From contig UQEF01000051.1 of assembly GCA_900540045.1 (NCBI GenBank), positions 1 to 20,444 on the forward strand: a stretch of DNA of 20,444 nt, written 5' to 3'. Source of the stretch: an uncultured Eubacteriales bacterium (GTDB lineage: Bacteria > Bacillota > Clostridia > Christensenellales > Aristaeellaceae). Made by a program: the position numbers and the translations under genes. Position 1 is the first letter of the stretch; each line of letters begins with the position of its first letter. The notes beneath the pieces were generated by a model that saw nothing but the letters and a program-made list of their open reading frames with translations, was not told the origin of the DNA and ran no database searches. Below, one piece after another: positions 1-7,582 of this stretch.

Positions 1-609
1 GTGCTCCGGCGCTGGTTCTGGGAAGGCGCGGCCCTGCACGGCCCGCTGCCGGACGAGCGCGCCCTCAGCCACGCCGACACGCTGGCCCTGGCAGCGCTGG
101 CGCGCGCGGAGGCGGGCGAAACGTGCAACCTGCCCCTCGGACTCAAGGCGGTGGCGGGGCGGGCGTACCTCTATCTGCTCACTCAGCGGGACGAACCGCT
201 TAGCCCCGCGCCCGCCGCGCGGCCCCTGCCGGTGACGGTGCATGAAAGCGCCTATGTCCTCGATTTTACGCACGTGACGCAGGCCCCCGCCGGGCCGGAA
301 ACCCTGGTGCCCTCCCATGAGGGCGAGGCGGTGCTGTCCCCGGAGGTGCTGGCGCTGGGTCCCGTCATGCGCCGCCCCCGCCCCGGCGACCGGCTCCGGC
401 CAATGGGCGCGCCGGGAGCGAAGGCGCTTCGGCGCTTTCTGACCGGCCGGCGGGTGGACCCGCCGCTGAGACCCTATCTTGCCGTGCTGGCCGTGGAGAA
501 TGAAGTGCTCTGGATTCCGCGCCTGTGCGCGTCCGAACGGCTGCGCCTGAACGCCGTGCCCGCCGGCTCGGTCCGGCTGCAAGTGCCGTCCGGCGACCCC
601 TACAGATGA
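1..609 (+). CDS. tilS: tRNA(Ile)-lysidine synthetase, C-terminal part (5' end outside window)
   Basis: This is the last ~202 residues of TilS, the cytoplasmic ATP-dependent ligase that attaches lysine to C34 of the AUA-reading tRNA(Ile). The N-terminal PP-loop catalytic domain is outside the window, because the whole family is about 430-480 residues and the frame is already open at base 1; the GTG at base 1 should not be read as the start. The visible part holds the end of the substrate-binding region and the C-terminal domain at about residues 119-202, with the characteristic RPGDRLRPMG followed by a KALRRFLTGRRV segment and a WIPRLCASERLRL end. The stop codon lies 22 bp before hpt. tilS next to hpt is a common Firmicutes arrangement and supports the call; ftsH, often third, is absent here. 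Confidence 0.88.
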   Translation: MLRRWFWEGAALHGPLPDERALSHADTLALAALARAEAGETCNLPLGLKAVAGRAYLYLLTQRDEPLSPAPAARPLPVTVHESAYVLDFTHVTQAPAGPETLVPSHEGEAVLSPEVLALGPVMRRPRPGDRLRPMGAPGAKALRRFLTGRRVDPPLRPYLAVLAVENEVLWIPRLCASERLRLNAVPAGSVRLQVPSGDPYR

Positions 610-631
610 ACCGAAAAGGAGAGAGCATCCC

Positions 632-1198
632 ATGGAAAACGAACGCAACCTGTATCATGACCTGGACAGCATTCTCTACAGCCGCGAGGAGATCGCCGCC
701 GCGGTACGCGCGCTGGGCGAGCGCATCACCGCCGATTACCGGGGGAAAAACCCCGTGTTCATCTGCATCCTCAAGGGCGCGAGCGTGTTCTTTTCGGACC
801 TGATCCGGCAGGTGGACCTGCCCCTGGAGATCGAATTCATGGCCGTATCCAGCTACGGAGCCAGCACCAAATCCAGCGGCGAGGTGCGGCTGGTCAAGGA
901 CCTGGACCGCAGCATCCTGGGGCGCGACGTGATCATCGTGGAGGATATCGTGGACAGCGGCATGACGCTCCATTTTCTCAAGAAGCTGCTCATCACCCGC
1001 GGGGCAGCCAGCCTGCGCATCGCGGCCCTCATGGACAAGCCCGCCCGCCGCGTGGCGCCCCTGACGGTGGATTATTCCTGCTTCCAGATTCCCGACGCCT
1101 TCGTGGTGGGCTACGGCCTGGATTACAACGAAGTCTACCGCAACCTGCCGGACGTGGGCGTGCTTTCCCCCCGCATCTATGGCCAGGAGGACGAATAA
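632..1198 (+). CDS. hpt: Hypoxanthine(-guanine) phosphoribosyltransferase
   Basis: A 188-residue cytoplasmic enzyme that makes IMP/GMP from hypoxanthine/guanine and PRPP (purine salvage). The length is typical for bacterial Hpt. The PRPP-binding loop VIIVEDIVDSGMTL sits at about residues 100-113. The flexible-loop region around SSYGASTKSSG is at 73-83, the purine-contacting lysine lies in LMDKPARR (about 136), and the VVGYGLDYNEVYRNLP end is at 158-173. The ATG start at 632 has an AAAAGGAGAG ribosome binding site 9-10 nt upstream. The gene follows tilS closely and is probably co-transcribed with it; a GC-rich hairpin with a T-rich tail follows. The other purine salvage gene in the window, xpt, is 9 kb downstream on the other side of an ABC importer. 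Confidence 0.95.
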   Translation: MENERNLYHDLDSILYSREEIAAAVRALGERITADYRGKNPVFICILKGASVFFSDLIRQVDLPLEIEFMAVSSYGASTKSSGEVRLVKDLDRSILGRDVIIVEDIVDSGMTLHFLKKLLITRGAASLRIAALMDKPARRVAPLTVDYSCFQIPDAFVVGYGLDYNEVYRNLPDVGVLSPRIYGQEDE

Positions 1199-1200
1199 GG

Positions 1201-1230
1201 CCCGCGCTGCGCGGGTTTGCATTGTTTTTT
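1201..1230 (+). terminator. Intrinsic terminator after hpt
   Basis: CCCGCG-CTG-CGCGGG (1201-1215) forms a 6-bp GC stem with a 3-nt loop. It starts 3 nt after the hpt stop codon and is followed by TTTGCATTGTTTTTT. The T tract is interrupted but rich. Confidence 0.7.
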
Positions 1231-1332
1231 CTTTGTTTTCCCAAAACCGGAAAACCGGAAGCAAAAAGGGAAACGCCTGAAAATACAAGGATTTTTCAGG
1301 AAATCGCAGCCGCGAGGCATGGAAATTACCAT

Positions 1333-1362
1333 TTGCCTGTTTCGGCGGCTTTATGATATACT
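1333..1362 (+). promoter_or_regulatory. Predicted sigma-A promoter of the DUF3798/ABC importer operon
   Basis: TTGCCT (1333-1338), an 18-bp spacer and TATACT (1357-1362) match the housekeeping consensus well, in an AT-richer stretch about 85 bp before the DUF3798 start. The predicted leader is about 78 nt. I see no dyad operator or riboswitch in it. The rest of 1231-1446 shows nothing else recognisable. Confidence 0.55.
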
Positions 1363-1446
1363 TCTTACATTCCATCTCACAAACTTGAGAACCCCCTTGA
1401 GCTGGATGACCCAAAATCTCTAAAAGTGGACAAGGAGGAACCCAAC

Positions 1447-2589
1447 ATGAAGAAACTGTTGAGCATCGTATTGGCGCTTGCCATGCTCCTCACCCTGACC
1501 ACCGTGGCGGCTTCGGCTGAAACTGCGGATGAGGGTACTTGGAAGGTTGCCATTCTCACCGGCACCACCAGCCAGGGCGAGGAAGAATTCCGCGCCGCCG
1601 AAAAGGCGCTGGAAAAGTATGGCCCCGAGCACATCATCACCGATACGTACCCCGATAACTTCATGTCCGAGACGGAAACCACCATCTCCAAGCTGGTTGC
1701 TTTCGCCTCTGACCCCGACGTGAAGGCCATCGTGATGTGCCAGGCCGTGCCCGGCGCAACCCCCGGCATTCAGAAGATCCGTGAGATGGGCCGCGACGAC
1801 ATCCTCTTCATCGCCGGCACCCCGCAGGAAGACCCCGCCGTCATCTCCGAGGCCGCTGACATCATCATGTACGCCAACGAGGCCGGCCAGGGCGACACCA
1901 TCATGGAAAAGTGCGCCGAGTGGGGCATCGACGTGTTCATGCACTATTCCTTCCCGCGCCACATGGCCATGGAGACCATCGTGGGCCGCTACAACATCCT
2001 CAAGGCCAACGCCGAGGCTCTGGGCATTGAGTTCGTGGACGTGACCGCTCCCGACCCCACCGGCGAGGCCGGCACCTCCGGCGCCCAGCAGTTCGTCCTG
2101 GAGGACGTGCCCCAGCAGGCTGCCAAGTATCCCGACAAGAAGGTTGCCTTCTTCACCACCAACTGCTCCATGCAGCCCGCCATGCAGGCCGCCGTGCTGG
2201 ATATTGACAATGCCTACTATCCGCTGCCCTGCTGCCCCAGCCCCTACCATGGCTTCCCGGCCACCCTGGGCCTGGAGCTTGAGCTGGGCGACGACGAGGC
2301 CGCTCTGAAGGCCATCGCCGAGAAGCTGGCCGAGCATGACGCGGTGGACCGCTTCTCCACCTGGCCGACCCCCGTGGCCATGTCCATCATTGAGATCGGC
2401 GTGGAATACGGCAAGGGCTGGGCGCTGGGCGAGATCACCGACCGCAACAACTCCGAGATCCTGATGGAGCTGTTCAACGCGAGCGTTCCCGGCGCGAAGA
2501 TCGAGAACTACACCAACGCCGAGGGCACCACGCTGGACAACTACTACACCATTCTGCTGTCTCAGGTTGACTTCAACGATTATCTGTAA
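1447..2589 (+). CDS. DUF3798-family substrate-binding protein of an ABC importer (secreted)
   Basis: A 380-residue exported protein matching the DUF3798 family (periplasmic-binding-protein fold) by its GTTSQGEEEFRAAE start, repeated Rossmann-like segments and a TNCSMQPAMQAAV stretch. It is probably the substrate receptor for the ATPase and permeases encoded directly downstream. The ATG at 1447 has AAGGAGG 8 nt upstream; an in-frame GTG at 1426 lacks a site and would spoil the signal peptide. The signal peptide covers residues 1-24 (MKK, hydrophobic core LLSIVLALAMLLTL, then VAASA before ETADEG). It has no lipobox cysteine, which is unusual for a receptor in a cell with a single membrane. Four cysteines remain in the second half, including CC in PLPCCPSP. 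The substrate is not known for the family; neighbouring salvage genes hint at purines or nucleosides, but this is inference only. Confidence 0.82.
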   Translation: MKKLLSIVLALAMLLTLTTVAASAETADEGTWKVAILTGTTSQGEEEFRAAEKALEKYGPEHIITDTYPDNFMSETETTISKLVAFASDPDVKAIVMCQAVPGATPGIQKIREMGRDDILFIAGTPQEDPAVISEAADIIMYANEAGQGDTIMEKCAEWGIDVFMHYSFPRHMAMETIVGRYNILKANAEALGIEFVDVTAPDPTGEAGTSGAQQFVLEDVPQQAAKYPDKKVAFFTTNCSMQPAMQAAVLDIDNAYYPLPCCPSPYHGFPATLGLELELGDDEAALKAIAEKLAEHDAVDRFSTWPTPVAMSIIEIGVEYGKGWALGEITDRNNSEILMELFNASVPGAKIENYTNAEGTTLDNYYTILLSQVDFNDYL

Positions 2590-2614
2590 TCGTTCGTACA
2601 AAAGTCCGTAAGAT

Positions 2615-2644
2615 GGGGTCCGCCCTCCCCACGGGGTGGGCCCC
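2615..2644 (+). promoter_or_regulatory. Intercistronic GC hairpin between receptor and ATPase genes
   Basis: GGGG (2615-2618) and CCC..CCCC pair with GGGG.GGG and CCCC (to 2644), giving an imperfect stem between the receptor stop and the ATPase ribosome binding site. There is no proper T run after it (TTCTTCG). It is therefore more likely a transcript-stabilising or partial-attenuation structure that keeps the receptor in excess over the ATPase, as is common in binding-protein operons, than a full terminator. Confidence 0.4.
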
Positions 2645-2675
2645 TTCTTCGTATCTGCAAGGAGGTTCTGTCGAC

Positions 2676-4286
2676 TTGAGCGCCGAGTATGTATTGGAAA
2701 TGAAAAACATCACCAAGCGCTATGGCGAGAACACTGTCCTGAGCGACGTTTCGCTGTCTGTGCGTCCGGGCGAAATCCATGCGCTGCTGGGCGAAAACGG
2801 CGCCGGAAAGAGCACGCTGATGAACGTGCTGTTTGGCATGCCCGTGATTCATACCACGGGCGGCTTCGAGGGCCAGGTGCTTTTGGAGGGCGAGCCGGCG
2901 AACGTGACCTCGCCGCATGACGCCATGGTGAAGGGCATCGGCATGGTGCACCAGGAATTCATGCTTTTGCCGGGCTTTACCGTCACGGAGAATATCAAGC
3001 TCAACCGTGAAATCACGCATCCCAATCTTATTAGCCGCATCTTTGGAAAAAATCTGGAAACCCTGGATATGAAGGCGATGGCTGCCGACGCCCGCAAGGC
3101 GCTGGACAGCGTGGGCATGAGCATTGACGAGTACACGCTGGTCGAGGGCATGCCTGTGGGCTATATGCAGTTTGTTGAAATTGCCCGCGAAATTGATAAG
3201 ACCGGCGTAAAGCTGCTTGTGTTTGACGAGCCCACGGCGGTGCTGACCGAGAGCGAGGCCACGCAGCTGGTCTCCGTGATGAAAAAGATTGCTGCGAACG
3301 GCATCGCCATCATCTTTATCACTCACCGTCTGGACGAGGTGATGGCCGCCGCTGATTCGATCACGATACTGCGCGATGGCAAGCTGGCCGCCACGCGCGA
3401 AAAAGAGCAGACCAGCGTTGTGGAACTTGCGGAGCTGATGATCGGCCGCAAGGGAGAGAGCATGGTGCAGGCTGCGCCCCGCACGCCCCCGCAGGACAGG
3501 GTGGCCATGAGCATCCGCGACCTGCATGTGGATATGCCGGGCGAGGAGGTGCGCGGCGTATCTCTGGAGGTGTATGAGGGCGAGATCCTGGGAATCGGCG
3601 GACTGGCCGGACAGGGCAAGCTGGGCATTCCCAACGGCGTGATGAGCCTGTACGACACGCGGGGCAGCGTGACCCTGTTTGGGGAAGAACTCAAGCTGGG
3701 CAACGCCGGAGACGCTCTGCGCGCCGGCATCGCCATGGTGTCCGAGGACCGCAAGGGCGTGGGCCTGCTTCTGGACCAGTCCATTGAGGACAACATCGTC
3801 TTTAACGCCATGCAGATCAAGGGTGAGTATCTGCACAGGCTGGGCCTGTTCACCCTCAAGAACAGCAGCGCCGTGCGCAAAACCGCCGAGCGCATGATTC
3901 ACGACCTGGATATCCGCTGCTTCGGGCCCATGCAGCACACGGGCACGCTGTCCGGCGGCAACCAGCAGAAGGTGTGCATCGCACGCGCGCTGGTGATGGA
4001 CCCCCGGTTCCTGTTCGTCAGCGAACCCACCCGCGGCATTGATATCGGCGCCAAGAAGCTGGTGCTGGAAACGCTCGTGCGCCTCAACCGGGAGCAGGGC
4101 ATGACCATCGTGATCGTCTCCAGCGAGCTTCAGGAGCTCAAGAGCATCTCCGACCGCATTGCCATCATCAGCGAGGGCAAGCTGGTGGATATTCTTTCTC
4201 CCGACGCCAGCGATGCGGACTTCGGTCTGGCCATGTCCGGCATCAAGCCCGACGACCAACTTGAGAAAGGAGATGGCGCGCAATGA
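2676..4286 (+). CDS. ABC importer ATP-binding protein, tandem NBDs (sugar/nucleoside type)
   Basis: A 536-residue cytoplasmic ATPase with two nucleotide-binding domains, as in RbsA/MglA and nucleoside importers. NBD1 has Walker A GENGAGKST (39-47), Q-loop Q93, Walker B LLVFDEP (180-186) with E185, and H217 in FITHR. Its ABC signature position reads VGYMQFVEIAREI (161-173), so LSGGQ is lost. NBD2 has a degenerate P-loop GLAGQGKL (309-316), an intact signature LSGGNQQK (425-432), Walker B FLFVSEPTRGID (445-456) and VSSEL in place of the H-loop. The start is TTG at 2676, because AAGGAGG lies 10 nt upstream; the ATG at 2613 has no site and sits in the GC hairpin region. An internal ATG at 2700 is the alternative. 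The stop overlaps the next start (ATGA, 4283-4286). Confidence 0.9.
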   Translation: MSAEYVLEMKNITKRYGENTVLSDVSLSVRPGEIHALLGENGAGKSTLMNVLFGMPVIHTTGGFEGQVLLEGEPANVTSPHDAMVKGIGMVHQEFMLLPGFTVTENIKLNREITHPNLISRIFGKNLETLDMKAMAADARKALDSVGMSIDEYTLVEGMPVGYMQFVEIAREIDKTGVKLLVFDEPTAVLTESEATQLVSVMKKIAANGIAIIFITHRLDEVMAAADSITILRDGKLAATREKEQTSVVELAELMIGRKGESMVQAAPRTPPQDRVAMSIRDLHVDMPGEEVRGVSLEVYEGEILGIGGLAGQGKLGIPNGVMSLYDTRGSVTLFGEELKLGNAGDALRAGIAMVSEDRKGVGLLLDQSIEDNIVFNAMQIKGEYLHRLGLFTLKNSSAVRKTAERMIHDLDIRCFGPMQHTGTLSGGNQQKVCIARALVMDPRFLFVSEPTRGIDIGAKKLVLETLVRLNREQGMTIVIVSSELQELKSISDRIAIISEGKLVDILSPDASDADFGLAMSGIKPDDQLEKGDGAQ

Positions 4287-6154
4287 CAAAGAGCAAGACA
4301 CAGCGCATCATCGCCATCCTGCTGGCCGTTGCGGCGGTCGCGCTGATTGTGCTGGGCATCATCCATATGCCGCAGCGCGAAGCGCAGGGCGGACGGGATA
4401 TTCTCGATGCCCTCCGCATCCGCACCCTGCTCAACGCCACTGGCGAGGGCGTGGTGGAAAGCTACGTAGCCATTGCCAAGCAGGAAGCTTCCGACAAGGC
4501 CCGCGAGGAAGGGCTGGGCATGTCGGCCCTTCGTGAGGCGGTCGCCAAGGCGGAGGAAGAGGCCCGCGCGCAGCACACCGGCACCTCGGTGGACTACGAT
4601 ACGGTCAATACCGACGCGCTGGTGCCCGCGCTGGAAACCTACACCGCCACGCTGAGCGCCTATTACCGCGCTGCGGACGCGGCGCAGCAGGCCTATATCG
4701 AGGAGCATATGCCCGAGGCGGAAGCCGCTGCCGAGGCTGAGCGCGAAGCCAAGCTGGCGGCGGGCCAGGAGGTATCCGAGGACGAGGAAGTCACGGTGGA
4801 TATGTCCGGCTTCGTGGCTACCGACGAGATGAACGCCCTCATGGCCGAGGCGGACGAGGCGTTCCTCGCCGTGGGCGAAGCGCTCAAGGGCATCTATCCG
4901 GTGCTGGACGACGCGGCGCTGGAGACGCTGCATGATACCATTCAGGCCATCGTCTACCAGAGCGGCGACGATTTTACCACGCAGTACGACCGCTACATGG
5001 ACGCGGGCAGCGCAGCGGCTGTTTCCAATACGACCACCGCGTTTTTCATCCGCTATGCCGACGACCTGATCTACTGCGGCGTGGCGCTGGTTCTGGCCGC
5101 GCTGGCGCTTCTCTTCAGCCACACGCTGGTGGAGAAGCTCGGTATCCCGCGCATCATCATCAGCCTGTTCTTTATCCTTCTGTGCCTGCTGGCGCTGCTC
5201 TATGACCTCTCGCTGCCCACGCTGCTTTCCAACAGCGTGGTGCGCATGGGCATGAACGCCATCATGGTGCTGGCCATGGTGCCGGGCATCCAGTGCGGCA
5301 TCAGCCTGAACCTGGGCCTGCCCATCGGCCTGGTGGCCGGCCTCATCGGCGGCCTGATGACCATCGAATACGGCATCCCCGGCTGGGGCGGCTTCCTGTT
5401 CGCCATCGCGGTTGGCTCGGTGATCGCGGCCGTGGCGGGCTGGCTGTACGGCCTGCTGCTCAACCGCCTCAAGGGCGAGGAAATGTCGGTGACGACGTAT
5501 GTGGGCTTCTCCATCGTATCGGTGATGTGTATCGCCTGGCTGGTGCTGCCCTTTACGTCGCTCAAGCTGCGCTGGCCGCTGGGCACGGGCCTTCGCAACA
5601 CCATCGGTCTGGACAGCAGCAACTTCAAGCATATCCTGGATGATCTGCTTTCCTTCAGCATCGGCGATTTTACCGTGCCGACGGGCCTGATCCTCTTCAT
5701 GCTGCTGTGCTGCTTCCTGGTGTGGCTGTTCTCCCGCTCCAAGACGGGCGTGGCCATGCAGGCCGTGGGCAATAACCCGCGTTTTGCCGAGGCCACGGGC
5801 ATCAACGTGGACCGCATGCGCATCGTGGGTACAATGCTTTCCACGGTGCTGGGCGCGGTAGGCATTCTGGTCTACTCGCAGAGCTACGGCTTCATGCAGC
5901 TGTATACGGCGCCGCGTCAAATGGGCTTCATCGCGGCCAGCGCCATCCTCATCGGCGGCGCTTCCACCAGCCGGTGCAAGATCAGCCACGTGATCATCGG
6001 TACCTTCCTGTTCCAGGGCGTGCTTACGCTGGGCATGCCGGTGGCCAATATGCTGGTGCCCGGCACCACCCTTTCCGAAACGCTGCGCATCCTCATTTCC
6101 AACGGTATCATCCTGTATGCGCTGACCAAGTCAGGAGGTGGCTCGCGTGCGTAA
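4283..6154 (+). CDS. ABC importer permease (BPD_transp_2 family) with large extracytoplasmic insertion
   Basis: A 623-residue membrane permease of the ribose/branched-chain amino acid/nucleoside type. Residues 9-27 form a first membrane helix. Residues about 28-261 are hydrophilic, acidic, Ala/Glu-rich and largely helical (for example PEAEAAAEAEREAKLAAGQE), and should lie outside the membrane. From 262 on there is a normal permease core of about eight or nine helices. The family's conserved cytoplasmic loop is AMQAVGNNPRFAEATGINVD (491-510). Ordinary members are about 300-400 residues, so the insertion explains the excess length. The ATG overlaps the ATPase stop codon and has AAAGGAG 10-14 nt upstream; the 3' end overlaps the second permease gene by 8 bp. 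Two distinct permeases suggest a heterodimeric channel, as in nucleoside importers. Confidence 0.88.
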   Translation: MTKSKTQRIIAILLAVAAVALIVLGIIHMPQREAQGGRDILDALRIRTLLNATGEGVVESYVAIAKQEASDKAREEGLGMSALREAVAKAEEEARAQHTGTSVDYDTVNTDALVPALETYTATLSAYYRAADAAQQAYIEEHMPEAEAAAEAEREAKLAAGQEVSEDEEVTVDMSGFVATDEMNALMAEADEAFLAVGEALKGIYPVLDDAALETLHDTIQAIVYQSGDDFTTQYDRYMDAGSAAAVSNTTTAFFIRYADDLIYCGVALVLAALALLFSHTLVEKLGIPRIIISLFFILLCLLALLYDLSLPTLLSNSVVRMGMNAIMVLAMVPGIQCGISLNLGLPIGLVAGLIGGLMTIEYGIPGWGGFLFAIAVGSVIAAVAGWLYGLLLNRLKGEEMSVTTYVGFSIVSVMCIAWLVLPFTSLKLRWPLGTGLRNTIGLDSSNFKHILDDLLSFSIGDFTVPTGLILFMLLCCFLVWLFSRSKTGVAMQAVGNNPRFAEATGINVDRMRIVGTMLSTVLGAVGILVYSQSYGFMQLYTAPRQMGFIAASAILIGGASTSRCKISHVIIGTFLFQGVLTLGMPVANMLVPGTTLSETLRILISNGIILYALTKSGGGSRA

Positions 6155-7418
6155 GCCTGGAGACGTCCGCGCATGGGTGCGCAACAACGCCGTTACGGTG
6201 ATGTTCGTGCTCCTGTGCATCATCTGCATCATTTATTCCGGCCAGTCGATGTCCTACGTCATCTATGAGATGTTTGGCCGCCTCAGCCGCAACGCCTTTA
6301 TCGTGCTGGCGCTGATTATTCCCATCGTGGCCGGTATGGGCATCAACTTCGCCATCACCATCGGCGCCATGGCCGCACAGATCGCCGCCCTGTGGGTGAT
6401 CGAGTGGGGCGTGGGCGGCTTTGGCGGATTCCTGCTGGCCATGCTGCTGACCATGCCCATTGCGGCCCTGTTTGGCTTCCTGATCGGCAAGCTGCTCAAT
6501 AAGATGAAGGGCCAGGAAATGATCGGCGGCCTGATCCTGGGCTACTTTGCCAACGGCCTGTATCAGCTGCTGTTCCTTTTCATCTTCGGAAACCTCATCC
6601 CGCTCAACACGCCCGGCCTGGTCATCAAGGGGTCTACCGGCGTGGCCAACACCATCGACCTGACCTATGGCTCCGGCGGAGGCATCAAGTACGCGCTGGA
6701 CGGCCTGTGGAAGCTCAGCTTCGGTCCCGCGCTGTACATCTGCTGCGGCGTCATCGCGGCGCTGCTGGTGGTGCTGATGCTGACCAAGCGCCTGAACGCC
6801 AAAAAGGGTGGCATTTCCATCGGCATTCTGGCGGCGGCCTGCCTGCTGTATCAGATCCCCGCGGTGGCCTCGCTCTTCAGCATGGTCACGGTGCCCATGG
6901 TTACGTTCCTGGTGGTGGGGCTCCTGTGCCTGTTCAATGTGGGCATCATGAAAACGCGCATCGGCCAGCAGTTCCGCGCCGTGGGCCAGAACCGCACGGT
7001 GGCCAACGCTTCCGGCATCCATGTGGACCATGTGCGCGTGATCGCCATCATGATTTCCACCGTGCTCGCCGGCTGGGGCCAGCTCATCTTCGTACAGAAC
7101 ATGGGCACCTTCCAGACCTATGGCGCGCATGAGCAGGTCGGCCTGTACGCGGGCGCGGCCATCCTGGTGGGCGGCGCGAGCATCCGCCGCGCCACAAACG
7201 GTCAGGCGCTGCTGGGCTGCATCCTGTTCCACCTGCTGTTCATCGTGACGCCGCCGGCAGCCAAGAACCTCTTTGGCGACGCGGCCATCGGTGAGTACTT
7301 CCGCGTGTTTATCTCCTATGGCGTGATTGCGCTGGCGCTGGTCATGCATGCCTGGAGCAGCATCCAGAAGAAACGCCCCGAAAACGCCATTACCGAGGGA
7401 GCCGGGGCGGAGGACTGA
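6147..7418 (+). CDS. Second ABC importer permease (BPD_transp_2 family)
   Basis: A 423-residue integral membrane protein, partner of the upstream permease. After a short basic start (MRKPGDVRAWVRN), helices begin at about residue 13 with AVTVMFVLLCIICIIYSG. The conserved family loop AVGQNRTVANASGIHVDHVR is at about residues 278-297, and a further glycine-rich helix ILVGGASIRR follows near the end. It lacks the long extracytoplasmic segment of its neighbour. I choose GTG at 6147 because AGGAGG ends 8 nt before it; a GTG at 6138 would overlap the ribosome binding site itself. The first 8 bp overlap the upstream permease gene, indicating translational coupling. It is the last gene of the importer operon and is followed by a strong terminator. 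Confidence 0.88.
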   Translation: MRKPGDVRAWVRNNAVTVMFVLLCIICIIYSGQSMSYVIYEMFGRLSRNAFIVLALIIPIVAGMGINFAITIGAMAAQIAALWVIEWGVGGFGGFLLAMLLTMPIAALFGFLIGKLLNKMKGQEMIGGLILGYFANGLYQLLFLFIFGNLIPLNTPGLVIKGSTGVANTIDLTYGSGGGIKYALDGLWKLSFGPALYICCGVIAALLVVLMLTKRLNAKKGGISIGILAAACLLYQIPAVASLFSMVTVPMVTFLVVGLLCLFNVGIMKTRIGQQFRAVGQNRTVANASGIHVDHVRVIAIMISTVLAGWGQLIFVQNMGTFQTYGAHEQVGLYAGAAILVGGASIRRATNGQALLGCILFHLLFIVTPPAAKNLFGDAAIGEYFRVFISYGVIALALVMHAWSSIQKKRPENAITEGAGAED

Positions 7419-7435
7419 ACCGCCCGCCCTAAGCG

Positions 7436-7463
7436 GCCGCCCGCGCTTGCGCGGGCGGCTTTT
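7436..7463 (+). terminator. Intrinsic terminator of the importer operon
   Basis: GCCGCCCGCG (7436-7445), loop CTTG, CGCGGGCGGC (7450-7459): a perfect 10-bp stem with a 4-nt loop followed by TTTT. It lies 17 nt after the permease stop and separates the operon from the LacI unit. Confidence 0.85.
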
Positions 7464-7492
7464 GCACGGGAAAATGCAGCCCGCACATGAGG

Positions 7493-7521
7493 TTGACAAG
7501 CCCACGCGGGCATGATATGAT
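7493..7521 (+). promoter_or_regulatory. Strong sigma-A promoter of the lacI-type/GH13 unit
   Basis: TTGACA (7493-7498), exactly 17 bp, TATGAT (7516-7521). This is the closest match to consensus in the window. The predicted start of transcription is near 7528, at the edge of a palindromic operator. Confidence 0.85.
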
Positions 7522-7528
7522 GCAGGCA

Positions 7529-7538
7529 CAAACGTTTG
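7529..7538 (+). promoter_or_regulatory. LacI-family operator, CAAACGTTTG
   Basis: A perfect 10-bp palindrome with a central CpG, the usual form of LacI/GalR-family operators, flanked by GCA on the left and CAC on the right. It covers about +1 to +11 of the preceding promoter, so a bound regulator should block initiation. The regulator gene begins 45 bp further, so autorepression is the simplest reading. Confidence 0.75.
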
Positions 7539-7582
7539 CACGGGGCGTGCCACGCCCATCATACAGCAGGAAGGAGCCGGGC

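Noticed and set aside
2580..4301. Long open frame of 573 codons on the - strand
   Set aside because: It mirrors the ABC ATPase gene almost base for base; the + strand frame shows Walker and signature motifs and a ribosome binding site, while the - strand product is His/Gln/Ala-rich without any domain.
4130..5989. Long open frame of 619 codons on the - strand
   Set aside because: It is antisense to the first permease; its low-complexity composition (His, Gln, Ala, Asp) is the complement of GC-rich coding sequence.
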